64,000 bases of DNA from Gnetum montanum (GCA_015680685.1 MNCI01017497.1:381669-445668); one strand, 5' to 3'. Positions 11,491-24,086 are shown, counted from the first letter of the stretch. Notes: a model not told the origin generated them from the letters alone. Numbers and translations: made by a program.

Positions 11491-13690
11491 GATCAACTAC
11501 CTAGTGCCATGGTTTTGGCTAATTCCTCAACCACTCAGAACTTACAAATAAAATTCCAAGATAGGAAAATCCATCCAAACCTTGTTCTCATAGGGTGAGA
11601 CCTAGCAAAAAACACCTTGAAACTACTTGAAAATGGGAGCATTTCAAAGATCCATAATTCCCATTACCAACTAAGCAAACTTAATGACAATGAGGTGTTC
11701 GCCTAGTAGTAATACTATTAATTTGAAAGCTCCAAGTCATGGGTTTGATATTACTAGGCAATACTAAGTTATAAAGTTCTAGTTGACTATATATCTTGAG
11801 GTGTACTTATATTATAATTATTATAGGATTCCAAAACCCTCACCTTCCTCCCCTCCCTCCTAAAGTGCAAGGATTTATTTATAGATAAATAAGTTACATG
11901 CAACACGACGCATGGTTTGGTATATATATTCCAAGGTTAGAAATTTACAAAAAATTTTCAAACAATAAATATAAAGTTTCAAAATGGTTTTGGTTTCTAA
12001 AATGAAGAAAATTTGATGCATAGTGAAGGTGATAGAAAAACAAAGGTAATGCATATACTTATAAAAAGCATATATGCTTTTTATCCTTTTTTGATGTTTT
12101 ATGCTTTATGTTTTTTTACGTTTATCATAACCACTTATATTTCATAACCAATATTTGTAAACTTTATTATGTTTTTATTTTTCAAGAATTTTCATAAGTC
12201 TATTTCCTATTTTCTCCCTCCCATTAATATCACCAAAGCTCAAAGACTCATAATAAACATACACAAACTTCAAATCAAAATTTGTTTGAACCTACAAGAT
12301 CCATATCAAGTACACTATGTGTTCATATGTCAAAATCATATTTAAGCATCACTATGCATAACTCTATGAATCAAATGCATAAATGTCAAAACTTATGTGG
12401 GATTTTTTTAGAAAATTTAAAATTTGATATTTCAAGCACCATAGTTCTAATTCTGGAAAACCAAGGATTAAAATTGATATTTTTGAATGTCCTAGACACA
12501 TTGAAAAGGTCAAATTTTAGGTAGGACATCATCTTAAGATACTTCCCTATGAAAGCTATTTATGCCATATTTAATTATAATTAAAAATGAGTTGAAAATT
12601 TCATTTTGATGACAAAATGATATAGAGGGTATGACTCAGATAAGGATAGCATCCTAAATGCTTCATAAACAAAGTGTTATATAATCACATGTGCATAATA
12701 AAGAATAGAATATTCATAATTAAATGTGAATATAGAATATAATATGCATAGTTAAATATTTGTAAAGGCATGATATTTGATAGAAGAAAAAATTTTAAGC
12801 ATAATTGGAATTTAAAATTTAATCATAAAATATATAAAAAATCTATAACTAAGAATCAATAGTAGTAAGAAACAAGGCATATAAAACCTTAACAAAATAC
12901 TTTGCTAAGGTTATTGTATTTACATAAGTAAAAAAAAAACAATAATATTATAATCTACTATCTATTGTATGCAATTAGAATTAACATATCAAAATATATT
13001 TGATAGCATTAAATAATTAAGTGCATGCATTAAATTAAATAATTAAACCCTTGCAAAATTTTAGGTTGTAATAATTCCAATGACCTTTCATTTTCACTGT
13101 GAAATAGTGTGAGGATATAGATATCCTCCTGGGCACCAGTATTGAGGGTATAGGTATCCTCTTAGAGCTTAATCTTGACTTATTGATAAATCAAGCACTT
13201 GATCACAAATTCTCCAACCTACTTCTTTATACTAGGACATCAATACACTCTCCTTAACAATTGATACATATTCTCACTTCTATGATAGCATTTGGAACTT
13301 ACTCAAATGCATCTCCTCCAATAGTTGTTGATACAAGGACTTAAGCACACCAACTTGATTCTTATGATGTAGAAAACCAATAGAATCTAAAGACATTATG
13401 GACTCATCCACATATCTCAATTATAGATACCATGGATCCCATTGCTATTCTTCTCGAATTTGATTCAAGACATTAGATTGAATCACAAGGATGCATGAGT
13501 TACCAACCACATAAATCAAGGAATTTGCAACCACATTGTATTTTTCTGATTGATATTGAATGGTAATATCAATATTGACTAGTAGTTATAGCCACCTTTA
13601 AGGTAAGTTAATCTATGGCTAATCCATCAAATATTGCAAACTCTTATGATTAGTTTAGATTATATTGATTATTATACACACTTTGGACAA
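11491..13690. other. AT-rich flank between elements A and B
   Basis: 2.2 kb without an intact gene. 11850-13080 is very AT-rich. A C-rich patch (cctcccctccctcc) lies near 11850. 13090-13570 may be an old Ty3/gypsy pol fragment on the minus strand, listed separately. I see no LTR boundary or RNA gene. Confidence 0.55.
13090..13570 (-). pseudogene. Possible Ty3/gypsy RNase H-integrase remnant
   Basis: The minus strand reads NVVANSLIYV, resembling the NVVADALS end of gypsy RNase H, and later LYQQLLEEMHLSKF, resembling the start of the integrase zinc domain. Several stops and no HHCC pattern survive. The spacing suits a chromovirus, but the call rests on two weak motifs only. Confidence 0.3.
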
Positions 13691-14522
13691 TGATGAGTGG
13701 CAAGGTACCCCTACACTCAACCATACGAATACGAGCGTTACATGCACGATCTGGTCGAACTTCATAGACCGACTAGTTGTGGCATCTAGACAGTTAGCCT
13801 TAGGTCGTAGTTCGTTGTCTTCCCACCTGGACTAGTATTATCTTTGTCACGTATGGTTTAGTCCAAAGTGAGGTGTATGATGTGGTTTCTAATCTAATGC
13901 TACTCCTGAAGGCAATGGAAAGTAATCTTCACTAATCTAGGAGAGATAGGGTGAGAGAATCTAAACTAGCCTAAGTGTGATGAGCATCCGTTCCTTGATT
14001 ATCTGTACACATCTTGGGATTACCAAGCACAGATCCTAGGTACGCTACTGGGTTACCAAGTAGTCACACTTAAATGCTTGTAATCGATTCATACTCATTC
14101 CACATTTAACAGGAGTTTAAGGGTGAGAGATATTAACTAAGAAAGTAGTAAATAGTAATGAATTAAATGATTAATTAAACTAAGTGAATGCTGCAATGAT
14201 GAAGTAATCTTGATCTTTATTACTGATCATGTGCATGTCCAAGTATGTCACACTCAAATAAAGGATGTCATACAATTACAATCACCACACTGTGGGCATA
14301 CACCGAGAGGAAAGGGTTGAGAGGAAAAAATCAAAACACTAAACACTAATTGACTCTAAAACTGACTTATTTCCTAATGATGATAACTGATCTGTCTACC
14401 TCTTATTTATAGATGAGGAGACAGGCTATGATATCGCATATGCGATATCGTAGTTGGGCTGTGATATTGCAGATGCGATATCGCATACACGATATCACAA
14501 TTGCCCAAATGACGATTCATGA
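13691..14522 (-). repeat. Element B 3' LTR
   Basis: 832 bp, starting TGATGAGTGGCAAGG on the plus strand and ending TTCATGA, one change from the usual CATCA. The palindrome block (14420-14505) contains GCGATATCG cores. The TATA box is at 14402-14412 on the minus strand. Confidence 0.9.
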
Positions 14523-14536
14523 TACCCCCACAACTG
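14523..14536 (-). other. Element B 3' polypurine tract
   Basis: Minus strand CAGTTGTGGGGGTA abutting the LTR. Confidence 0.75.
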
Positions 14537-14668
14537 AATGAAAAATCGTCCTCAAGTTACAGTGATTACATAGTGGATAGGTATGGGATTATTGGATGGT
14601 GAAAATGGGATTATGCCACAGTGTGGAATGAAAAAAAACAAAGAAACAACACAAAGAATGTGCTACAA

Positions 14669-17474
14669 CTACAAAATTTGTGAAACTCGTGTAGTTCCTG
14701 GTGGCAGTGGCTCCTCCATTGGTGATTTTCCTTTGTCTTGTGCTCTAGGTTTTGAGACTTGATGGCATTGGAGTATGGCCTGGAGCTTCTCCTCTTTGGT
14801 TTGGGGGTCCTGTGCCATCCATGCTAATTTTCTGATGTTTGACGAAGTCAACACCTCCCATAGATAGGGTAGTTGTGGAAACATTTGATTGGCCTTGACA
14901 TACCAAGCCGCAAACACCCGACGTTCCTATTTGTAGGCTCTAGCTTTATCTTTGTATTCTTGAAGATCCACAAGCTGTCGAGCCAAATCCACTACAACAC
15001 CTTTTTGGCCTTGGTAGCTTGCCTTCACCACTTCAAGTTCAGAATTTGCAATCTCCAATTTTTCCAACAACTTCTTGCATTCTACAAATTTTTCCTCATA
15101 TTTAACATAAGTGGTAGCTACCTGCTACTCGAGCTCTATTCTCGGGTGCCCTACTATTAACATGGCAAGGTTGGCATACTGTAGATTTGCCAACTCGATG
15201 TATTCTATTAGATCCTGAATCTGCAAGTCCCAGTTCTTAACTTCTGCTTGGTGGGCAAAGGCATATGTGTCCAATATGGCCTGCCAGTCAATGTGTTGAG
15301 CACTAATAGCATTGATGTGGGCCTTGGCCATATGGATCTCCTTCTCAAGGATCTATTTGTACATTCCCACCTGATCTCGAAAGTGCCCCTTTAGCTTTTC
15401 ATGTCATTTGGCCTTATTTTTCCACACGCTTATTTCAATAGCTATCTTTTGATGAATTGCGTGTACCTCCTCCATTGAGAGGGTTCTATTCTCCCTGGCT
15501 AAACGACTTATGTCTTGGTTAACCTAGATGAATTGTTCTCGTAGCTGATGGAAGTGTTCTTCGAGAACATTCTTTTGCTTTTCCATAGAGGTCAATCGAA
15601 GGTTGTCGGCAACGAGTTATTTATTTTCCTCCAGTAACACGTTGAGTGCTTTGAGATGCACATGAGTTTGCACCTGTGCTACAGATACATCCCAAACAGC
15701 CTTCTCTTTTTCTTTAGCCACCTTTTTATTCTTCGTGATTAACTTGGTTAGTTGCTTAATTTGAAATTATCTAGCTGGTATGTGGGAACAAATTGCAAAG
15801 GGTCCTACTGTTCTGCTTGTAGGGCCACGAGCTACTCTTGTAATTTTTGCCCTCTGCTTCAGCATACTCGACCCTCACTTTTGTTAAGACTAGCTTTCCC
15901 TTTGTGGAAATGAGGTCTGACTAAATTACCATAACATCCTGAGGGATGTTAAACACTGACATCATTACTTGCCTTGTTTGGAGTAATCGATCAAGCGCAT
16001 CCTCATGTTCTGTAGGAGTCATTGATGTTCTGACCAAAGTTTGAGCATCTCGTGCTCCTATGAGATCTACCAGTGGTACAATAGGTACATTGAATGATTC
16101 TTTGATGTGGTCTATGAACACATCTGTGGCTCCTGCAGCATCCTGGTGTTGCATGACCATCATAGTGGCCCCTTTACCAGTTTCTAATTGCACCTAGAAA
16201 GATGCCGCATTTCCTGAGATCTGTTGTGACCAACTACTTTTCCATCCTCCTATATGAATAGACACTTCACCCCTTGTGCGATCCAAAGAAACAGTGGGCT
16301 GAATGACATCATCAATGACGCGAAAGAGATTTGCATCATCACGACTCCCCCAACTGACTGTCTCAGCGATGGCCCTGAGATGGCTCATCGACGGTCTGTA
16401 GTCTTGTGGTGGTGGTGGTTGATCCTAGCCTATGCTAGGCCCTACTTCTTGTTGTTGGCTAGGTGTTGTACTTGGAGGTTGGCTAGGTCCTACAAGTTGA
16501 GTTGCAGTTGTTCCAGCTGTCTGTTCTTCTTCTTCTTTTGGCCCTAGCATCTCACCAGTGATTTTCCTTGCGGCTGGTGGCTTTAACAGTTCAACATAGG
16601 AAGCATTTTGGGTTTTTTAGAGGACATCATTGGTGTACCCTTGGATACTAGCACATCAGCAAAGTTTTCTGATAAGACAATAGAAATTCAATGCCATCTT
16701 CCTTGTCTTCCGTTCCTCGAACCACCTTAGGATCTCCGTTAAGTATAGATGGGGCAGGTTAGTATTAACCTTTCCCATCAGCACTACACATCCTCTTACT
16801 ACATACGTTGATATTCTTTTTAATCCCTTTGTGGGGAAGAGGTGATATGTTCCAATTTTGAAGTAGATCCTCTCTTCCATCGTCAACTCACCAAATGTTT
16901 TATCTCTACCATATGCCCTTTCCAACCAATCCTGTCGCACATTGGGGTCTGAATGGGTGGATAATTGAGCAACCTTAGGTCCTGTATTCAGAAGGTTTAA
17001 TACTTCCAAAATGGTTTGCGCAGAGAAATCAACTAACACACCATAGATGTTGACAGTGGTTCCTTGCTCTTTGATGTGCCAGAATTGGTACATCTCCCCT
17101 AGGTACTAGGCACCACTTTTAGAGAGGATAGGCCATAAGGGAGACCCTTTGAGGTGATCCCTAATAGCCTTAGAAGAGAAATCTGTAAAAGATGCAAAGT
17201 TTAATTCCACAATCACTGTAGCGAATGTGGAGTTTTCATGGATGGCCTGAACACAATCTTGGGGCAACGTGAGATGTTGTCCTTGTTCAGGCGCTACAGC
17301 AGTTCCTCCTTCTACCTGCCCAGATTGTATGGTAGGAGGGTCCTCTTGATGAATACTAAATGATTGTTCCTCTTGTTCTACATGTTGTCTAGCAGGATCT
17401 TGTCTTCCACCTCTCCTAGGCCGTTTTCTTCCACCTTGAGTAGGACCTTCCTTTTGTCCACGTTTCAAGGCCAT
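14669..17474 (-). pseudogene. Element B 3' ORF (plant-transposon-protein-like, coiled coil)
   Basis: Long ORF in the envelope position, broken by several stops. I chose the ATG at 17472-17474 (MALKRGQ) over 17478-17480, because the D and C homologues start MAPKRGQ and MAPRPR at the matching point. Order: a basic N-terminus (RKRPRRGGR, NLS-like); a conserved domain at 16656-17480 with VDFSAQTILEVLNL, GELTMEERIYFKI and FYCLIRKLC, resembling the 'putative plant transposon protein' family (PF20167, from memory); a Gln/Pro-rich linker; a conserved MVMQHQD segment (15921-16193); a long helical coiled-coil part (15125-15900); and a Lys-rich C-terminus ending PLPPGTT. No signal peptide or membrane helix is seen, so an envelope role is not supported. 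Function unknown. Confidence 0.75.
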
Positions 17475-17950
17475 TTGCAATCACACGGGGACAAGCATTA
17501 GTAAGGTTATTTTTGAAGTTATGTTATACCTTACTGCTTACCTTAATTAATTAATTTGTTTATCTCCTTGTGATATTACCCGAAAGATTGTAATAATGAG
17601 TCCATTTTACTTAGGTGGTTTCCAATTTTAATCTCTTGGTGTACCTAAAGGATTAAATGATTTTTTGGCACATTTTATTCTTAATTTACAACTAATTACC
17701 CTTAATAATGTCCTTTGGGTGATGAAAAATTCCAAAAAAGTTAGGTGCTATTTGGTAGGTATCCCTCCCCCACAACTAAGTTGAACACTCCAGGTTCAAG
17801 TAGGTTCAGACGGAATGAAAATCGAAGTACCAACGAGCGAGATAGAGGTTGAAAAGCAATGGTGTCACACTTGCAAGTTGTAGAGAAAAATTTGAAAAAC
17901 TCCCCCATGTAATGTGTGAAAAATGAAGCTAAGTGTTGTGGGGGGTCACC
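17475..17950 (-). other. Leader between internal promoter and 3' ORF of B
   Basis: About 475 bp without ORFs. It contains a PPT-like motif at 17767-17778 (minus strand TTAGTTGTGGGGG), conserved at the same place in C and D. Confidence 0.6.
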
Positions 17951-18075
17951 TATTTATAGGTTTGGTGAAACGTGATATCGCGTACGATACATCACGTACA
18001 TGATATCGCGTACGATACATCACGTACATGATATCGCGTCGGCCGCGATATCGCGTATGCGATATCACGACCCTA
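17951..18075 (-). promoter_or_regulatory. Internal U3-like promoter block of element B
   Basis: On the minus strand a GATATCGCG palindrome array (17971-18070) precedes a TATA box (CCTATAAATA, 17951-17960), the same architecture as this element's LTR U3. Within the array a 28-bp unit is perfectly duplicated (17974-18001 and 18002-18029). The block lies ~475 bp upstream of the 3' ORF start, so it could drive a subgenomic transcript of that ORF. This function is inferred from position and likeness only. Confidence 0.6.
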
Positions 18076-19470
18076 GTGACATTGGGCACCACAATAAAAT
18101 ACCAAATTTTTGAAGATTTTCTTGAAATCAACGTTGTAATTAGGACATTTGACATATGTTGAATGGGTTCTAAGGTAATTAGATGGTTTGGAAGGCATGA
18201 ATAATTATGATGGTGTGGAAATGATCAATAAAACCTCGGGTGGTAGAGAAAAAGGCTATGTAATGGTACATAGGAACGTTATTATTCAAAGGGATAGTAG
18301 TAGGGAAAGAAAATCATTTGAAAATTTTGCTAAGGGTAAGAAATGATGTGTGTGAGCTATGTCATAAGTGAAAATTACAAAAGATTACACAAGTGGGTCC
18401 TCCCGAAATTAGGTTCCAACCTATAATGCCATTGTGTAACCACACTTAAAGTGTCCATGGGCACTAGAAGGGTTAAATGTAATCTGCATTGATTCCACAA
18501 AACACACACATGTAAGTATCACCAGAATGATGTAATAATTTTATGTTACACATGACACGAGCTATAATTACATGAACAGTGAGATGAGACGAACTATAGA
18601 AAGGGATTGTAGAGATTGGGACATGAGGTAACTGACCCAGGGCATAGTGAATCCTGCATGAAAAGCATGATTAAGGTGTCATTAACTTGTCATTCCAAGA
18701 TTAGGACAAAGTCCATTCCTCTTGATCAGTGACATCGCATTGTTTCCTCCCATTATGAGCAACTATGAGAGTACCATAACAACAAGGTGTATGATCACTT
18801 AGTATTTTATTCAAGAGAGGAGTGGTTTTTGTTTTGTGGCACTTTCTTTATTTTTTTTTCTTCTCTCTTTTTTTTTCGATTGCTGAATCTAGAGAAGCCG
18901 ACAAACGTTAGGCATGGGTGCATGTATTTCTAGTGGAACCCCCTAGAACAGCATTGGATTTTTGAGTGCCCTTTTGATTACGCTTACTCCCATTTATGTT
19001 AGATCTACAAGGATCTTAGTACAACGATATTGCATGATAACTCCCACAGAGGTCACCAAAGAGAATCCACAAGTCCCCTTGATGTCACACCCTAATCATT
19101 CCCTCTTGGTCCAACCTTCTTCATTCTGGGTGCAATGAACACAAAATTAATTTTAAGTTTTAAGTTTTAAGAATTTCAAGAATATCACTATACCCTCGAA
19201 TAGAACCTCTTATTTGTAGAATGGATGAGTGGGTGTAATGGGCTCACTGTCCACATAATTGATCACTTGAGACTTGATAACATAGAACACACCTCAACCA
19301 ATGATCCACATGAGTGTTTTATTCATAGATGAGATTACTTACAAAAGCGTAAAAAGATAAAAATACTAAAAATACAAAAAGATAAAACAAGAAGTTGAAA
19401 AATGAAAAACTGGAAAAGAAAAATTAAAAAATTAAAGAAAATGAAAAATATTTCTTAATCCTGCTTGTTA
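18076..19470 (-). other. Element B gag-to-promoter spacer
   Basis: Non-coding stretch shared with D (27360-28639), including a pyrimidine-rich run near 18835-18880. No ORF of note. Confidence 0.6.
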
Positions 19471-21455
19471 TTAAAATGGGGGATATCCCCCATAACTAAA
19501 CAGTTGAGGATGACAAGGATTAGTAAATGGAAGATGAGGATCCTTGCATGTTTGAAATATTCGGGCTAGGTCATATTTACCCCATCGGGGTTCACACACT
19601 TGATTATAATAAGCATAGTGGGGCAATTTATACGATGTAGTTCTTGGATAACGAGTTGACCCACTATGATATTTGGGACCCTTAGATGGTATGCAAGGAT
19701 TGGGTTGTCACTCTCCATTCCTGTGTTCATTGGGCCATATTGTTGTTGGAGTGTAAGTTGGTGGCCCTGATGAAGTAACATGAGGCATTGGGTTCGAAGA
19801 TAAGGGTGCACCATAGGGTTGGACTTGTGCTGAGTTGGAGGATGTAGTGGCCTCGGAATTGTGTTGTCCCTTCTTACGGTCATGTTTAAAGAAGGGATGC
19901 TTTGGATGTTGAGGAGGCCTCTCACTATTGTTGGTAGTAGCAGCACAAGTAACATTCATGGATTGTTGCGATGGTGCAAACACCTTAGGAACAGTTGGTG
20001 GTGATGTATAAGGAGGGAAAGGATGAGAATGTTGAAAAGTAGGAGGAGTATAAGGTGCACAAGGTGGTGGTTGTGTTGAGGACATGGGCTGATAGTATCA
20101 AGGAGAATGGTACTATGGGGAGATAGAGTATGTTAACCTAGTTGGGGAAACAGGATGTTGAACAAGATAAGCGATTGGGTTCACATGATACAAAGGATGT
20201 CTCCAGTTTAGGTGTGGTCTCCCCCATGACTGGGATTGTTGCCACTATGATCGAACATAGTACCTCTGTATGAACTTTGGATGTAATGTGTTTTTCCAAT
20301 GCTCATATAAATGTAACAATATTGGGCATTGGCCCTTGGGGTGATCGTACAAGCATATGTTGCATCCATACGTATGATTAGCAGTTGAGCTCTTATTTTC
20401 CTTATCCCTTATTTTCGATTGTCTAATGATACTTTGTCCTACTTCTCGAGTTGTCAAAACTCTATCTCCAATAATATCGATATATTCTCCACACTTTTTA
20501 TACGTCCATTCCAACATATTATTGATCTTTGCCTCGACTTCTTCTAGTGATTATTGTATTGGCAAAGATGGTTCTTTATCCTTGCGATAGGTTGATTTCT
20601 CCTTTCTATGATCATGGACCTTTGTTAAGTTGAGATTTTGGTCTCATTGATGTTTTTGAACACTCTTCCATCTAGCCATTTCTCCTTCTTCTTTTGCTAC
20701 CCACTTAACAAGCTCTTAGACTTGATGGGTTCATAGTTCGTATAGTTGACCTTGGGCATACATCCCTAGGGTTTCTCTTGTTGCATCATGAAGCCCATTG
20801 ATATATGGTACATTAGCCTTTCCTCAGAAAACCCATGGCCTAGAAAGCTGTTTAATAGTGCATAATATCTTTCTAAGGCCATGTCCAAGGGTTCATGTTT
20901 TGCTTATTTCCACTCTTGGATTTGTTTCCTCAAGGCTGACACTCTTGCGTAGGTTTGATATCTTTCGTTAAAAAGTTCCACCATTATTGACCAACGTTGT
21001 ATTGAATTTGGTTTTAATGATCTATACCATACTTTTGCTTGGCCAATGAGTGTCATAGGGAAAAGCTTGAGTCTTTGCCAACCATTATCAATGTTGTTCC
21101 ATGTACAGGCATCGTAGAAGGCTTGTAAATGTTGATGTGGATCTAAGTCATAGCCTCTTGAAAAATTGGGAAAGTTGTTTAAATCGAGCCTATGTAGACG
21201 GCTCTCTTTACGATGCCTATGTAAGATTTGAACAGCCTCTTGTATTTGCGTTAATATTATAGTGGAAAATGGGGGTTCATCGTCATTAGGTAAGTTATGC
21301 TTTCGTGCATTGGGATGACGTTGCTTTCATTCATGTTTATAAGAAATCCCCACCTTGGGTTGTGTACTCCAATCTTCATTGTCATATAATTCATTGGTTA
21401 TCCAATGAACTTCCTCACTAGGTGTGGCATTATCGTAATCTTGTAGGAGAGGCAT
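19471..21455 (-). pseudogene. Element B gag
   Basis: Degenerate gag. The start at 21455 (MPLLQDYDN) is supported by the homologous start in D. The Retrotrans_gag core lies around 20640-21300. The zinc knuckle CNICLYDHPKGQC (CX2CX3HX4C) is intact in 20245-20517. The Pro-rich C-terminus is at 19566-20085. The last residues, SYGGYPPF-stop, are encoded over a PPT-like tract (19487-19498) and resemble the tail of pol in A, C and E. It lacks the N-terminal FTFILHQDE domain of the autonomous elements. Multiple stops and frameshifts. Confidence 0.82.
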
Positions 21456-21578
21456 GGTTGTGGAGTTTTGTGTGAATTTATATGTGACTTTTAATAATTA
21501 TTTCTTTCTAAAAGATATATCATTAATTCCTTTACAGTGACCTTGTATGATATAACTAATCTAGATAACTAGCACCGT

Positions 21579-21596
21579 CCCTGGCAATGGTGCCAA
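21579..21596 (-). other. Element B primer binding site (tRNA-Asp-like)
   Basis: Minus strand TTGGCACCATTGCCAGGG, very close to the tRNA-Asp-complementary consensus. Confidence 0.8.
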
Positions 21597-21848
21597 TGAT
21601 GAGTGGCGAGGTACCCCTACACTCAACCATATGAATACGAGCATTACACACATGATCTGGTCAAACTCCGTAGACGGACTAGTTATGGCATCTAGATAGT
21701 TAGCCTTAGCTCATAGTTCATTGTCTTCCCACCTGCACTAGTATTATCTTTGTCACGTATGGTTTAGTCCAGAGTGAGGTGTATGATGTGGTTTCTAATC
21801 TAATGCTACTTCTGAAGGCAATGGAAAGTAATATTCACTAATCTAGGA
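21597..21848 (-). repeat. Element B 5' LTR, truncated
   Basis: Matches the first ~252 bp of the left LTR up to ctaatctagg, then changes abruptly to unrelated AT-rich DNA. U3 and the TATA box are missing, so the element has no LTR promoter. Confidence 0.85.
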
Positions 21849-23162
21849 AAGTTAAAATGTATTATAGATTCTAAAAAAAATGAATTCAATAAGTTAAAGT
21901 TCAAGGTGATAGAAGATCATATTTACATATAGAAATGTAGAAAAATTAAGTAGAAGCATAAAGACAAAGTTCAAATTTCAAGAAAAGACAAAGATCAAGT
22001 GAAGATAAAATAGAAATATTGTAAAATAGGAATAAAAGCCAAGGAGTTTAAAATTGAATTTTCCTAACAAATAGGAAAAAATATAAAAGTTCATTTATTT
22101 TTCCTTTTATAAAATATTGATGAGTAAATGTAATTAAATAATGGTCTAAATCTCTTATGCCCCTTTAATTTCCAGCACATGGTCCTATTTATTAGCTATA
22201 AATATATGGGCAAATAGGTTATATTTGAAACTTCATCAATAATATTGTATGAGTTACAAAATTTTCCACTTTAATTCATCAAATTTTGTATATAATTTCT
22301 GTATTCAATAATTCATCACCATTTCATTATTCATGATTACTTTATTAATTTTTCATTCATCTCTTTAAGAAATTTCATTATTCAAAAATAATTATCATTC
22401 ACCAACGTCATCAACATTTAATGAGAGCATTCCATCATTAGCTTCATGAAATTCATTAAATATATTTAATGACATTCTCAAAATTTCAACTTCAACAATC
22501 AACCATAGGAAGATCAAAGATTTAAAAGATGGAACTAATTGATTTTCTTTCAAAACTCAAATGAATTTTCTTAATTCCTCCTATGTTTTTCTACTTAGGG
22601 AAACATCAAAAGTTCAACTTGCATTGAAATGTGATTTCAAAATTCCTAGAAATCCATTTTTTATATAGAATAGCAAACTAATCATAACTCATGATCAACT
22701 CATGATATTCAAAAAATTGAATTAGAAGGTTAGCATTATTCATGGTATTATTTCAAGACTTGTGGTGAATTATTTTGAAAAAAGTCAAATAGTTATAAGT
22801 AATATTATTCCAAGTGATACTTGACTAATTAAATGAACTTGAATTGAGCTAAAATTTTCTTGACACATAAATTTATTCAACAGCTTTAGAATGAGCCTAA
22901 TATCACCTTAAAAATCCAAAAAGCAAGGGAGGTATGGACTTCCAAATGTTAATTCAAAAATATACTTTTTAAATACCACGATCCATGATATCCTTAATTT
23001 CAAATTTGTTGATTATTTTTAAAGATCACAACCTATGATTAGCTCATGATCTAAAGAACATGAATTATGTTGTAATACCATGACCCATGATAAATAAAAT
23101 TTTAATTATTTTCATCAAATTTTGATAGAAATCCAAAGTTTTCATCCAGGGATACTATGGAT
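21849..23162. other. AT-rich stretch between B and the split copia-like LTR
   Basis: About 1.3 kb, strongly AT-rich, with no ORF, repeat boundary or RNA gene that I can support. Confidence 0.55.
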
Positions 23163-23235
23163 TGTTGAACTTAGAAAGAAGGAAGGAGGGGGAGGGGAGG
23201 GGGGGATGAATAAGTTCCTCAAATTAAAAAATCTT
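23163..23235 (-). repeat. Element H LTR, short left piece (Ty1/copia-like)
   Basis: On the minus strand this continues the LTR piece at 39639-40639 across element E. It contains the TTATTCATCCCCCC pyrimidine tract typical of the R/U5 end of SIRE/Angela-type copia LTRs, and ends near CAACA. The last 5 bases (ATCTT) are E's target duplication. Confidence 0.6.
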
Positions 23236-24086
23236 TGATGAATCATGTTTTACATAAGCTCCGATATCGAGGTGGCTATGGGTACATGGTATCGTGGTCC
23301 AAGATGTGATATCGGGCATGCGATATCGCGGGGTACTCTTAGGCCTATAAATATAGCCCTTGGGCACACGATTTAGGGGTAGTTTTTTGAAGTCAAGTAG
23401 CAAAATTCTTGTAGTTTGTTCATTCAAGAGTTAGAATATTTTCCAAGTGCCTATAGTAGGATATCTAAGTGTAATTAGATATTTATTCAAGCATTGATAT
23501 ACTTGAACACACCATTGTGTTGGAAATAAAGATGAGCTCTTTGGTTCATCCTTGTAGCACTTGAGACTTCCTTTCTTTATGCATTTATATATCATGATTT
23601 TATGTAGTTCACATTTAATGTTATTCAGTCAGCAATTAATTTTGATTAATTAAAAAACTAATGAAAATACACAAGCACAACCCCTTCGAACATACATGTG
23701 ACACTTGGTAGCTTAGAAACAGTTAGCATTTGACAACCCAGTAGTGTTTACATGAAGTTCAGGATGTGTTCGAGAAGTGGGGGCAGTTACTTGTGTTAGG
23801 TTAGATTAGACAATAGTTCACTTAGCATTTAATTACTCTTACTTTCATTATTTTTTTAGGCAATCAAATTGATAAAACATAAAATGATAAAAATCTTATG
23901 CCTCAGTCACACTTAACCATGCACTTGCATTTCACAAGTGAGACTGGGAAGACAACAAATAGACAACATGAACACACTGTTTAGTTCTAGGGTACTTGGT
24001 AATTAAAGTCTGCGGAATTCGATTAAATTGCATGTGAATGCCTATGATTTGTATGGTTGGATGTACAGGTACCTTGCTGCTCATTA
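23236..24086 (+). repeat. Element E 5' LTR
   Basis: 851 bp, TGATGAATCATG to GCTCATTA (last bases mutated from CATCA). U3 is short: GATATCG-type palindromes at 23262-23330, then the TATA box CCTATAAATATAG at 23344-23356. Confidence 0.92.

Larger units (their letters stand above)
13691..21848 (-). mobile_element. Element B: non-autonomous gag + 3' ORF retrotransposon
   Basis: Minus-strand element with a full 3' LTR (13691-14522), polypurine tract, 3' ORF (14669-17474), internal promoter-like block (17951-18075), spacer, gag (19471-21455), tRNA-Asp-like primer site (21579-21596) and a 5' LTR cut off after ~252 bp at 21848. No protease, RT, RNase H or integrase is found between gag and the 3' ORF. 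The same arrangement in element D argues for a shared non-autonomous design rather than chance loss. The truncated right LTR means no target duplication can be found; the 5 bases left of it are GACAA. The Athila/Tat assignment comes from gag, the primer site and LTR ends. Confidence 0.85.

Noticed and set aside
17971-18070. Repeated GATATCGCG units as a possible CRISPR-like or satellite array
   Set aside because: Units are short palindromes without constant spacers, lie next to a TATA box and match the LTR U3 blocks. The context is a plant retrotransposon.
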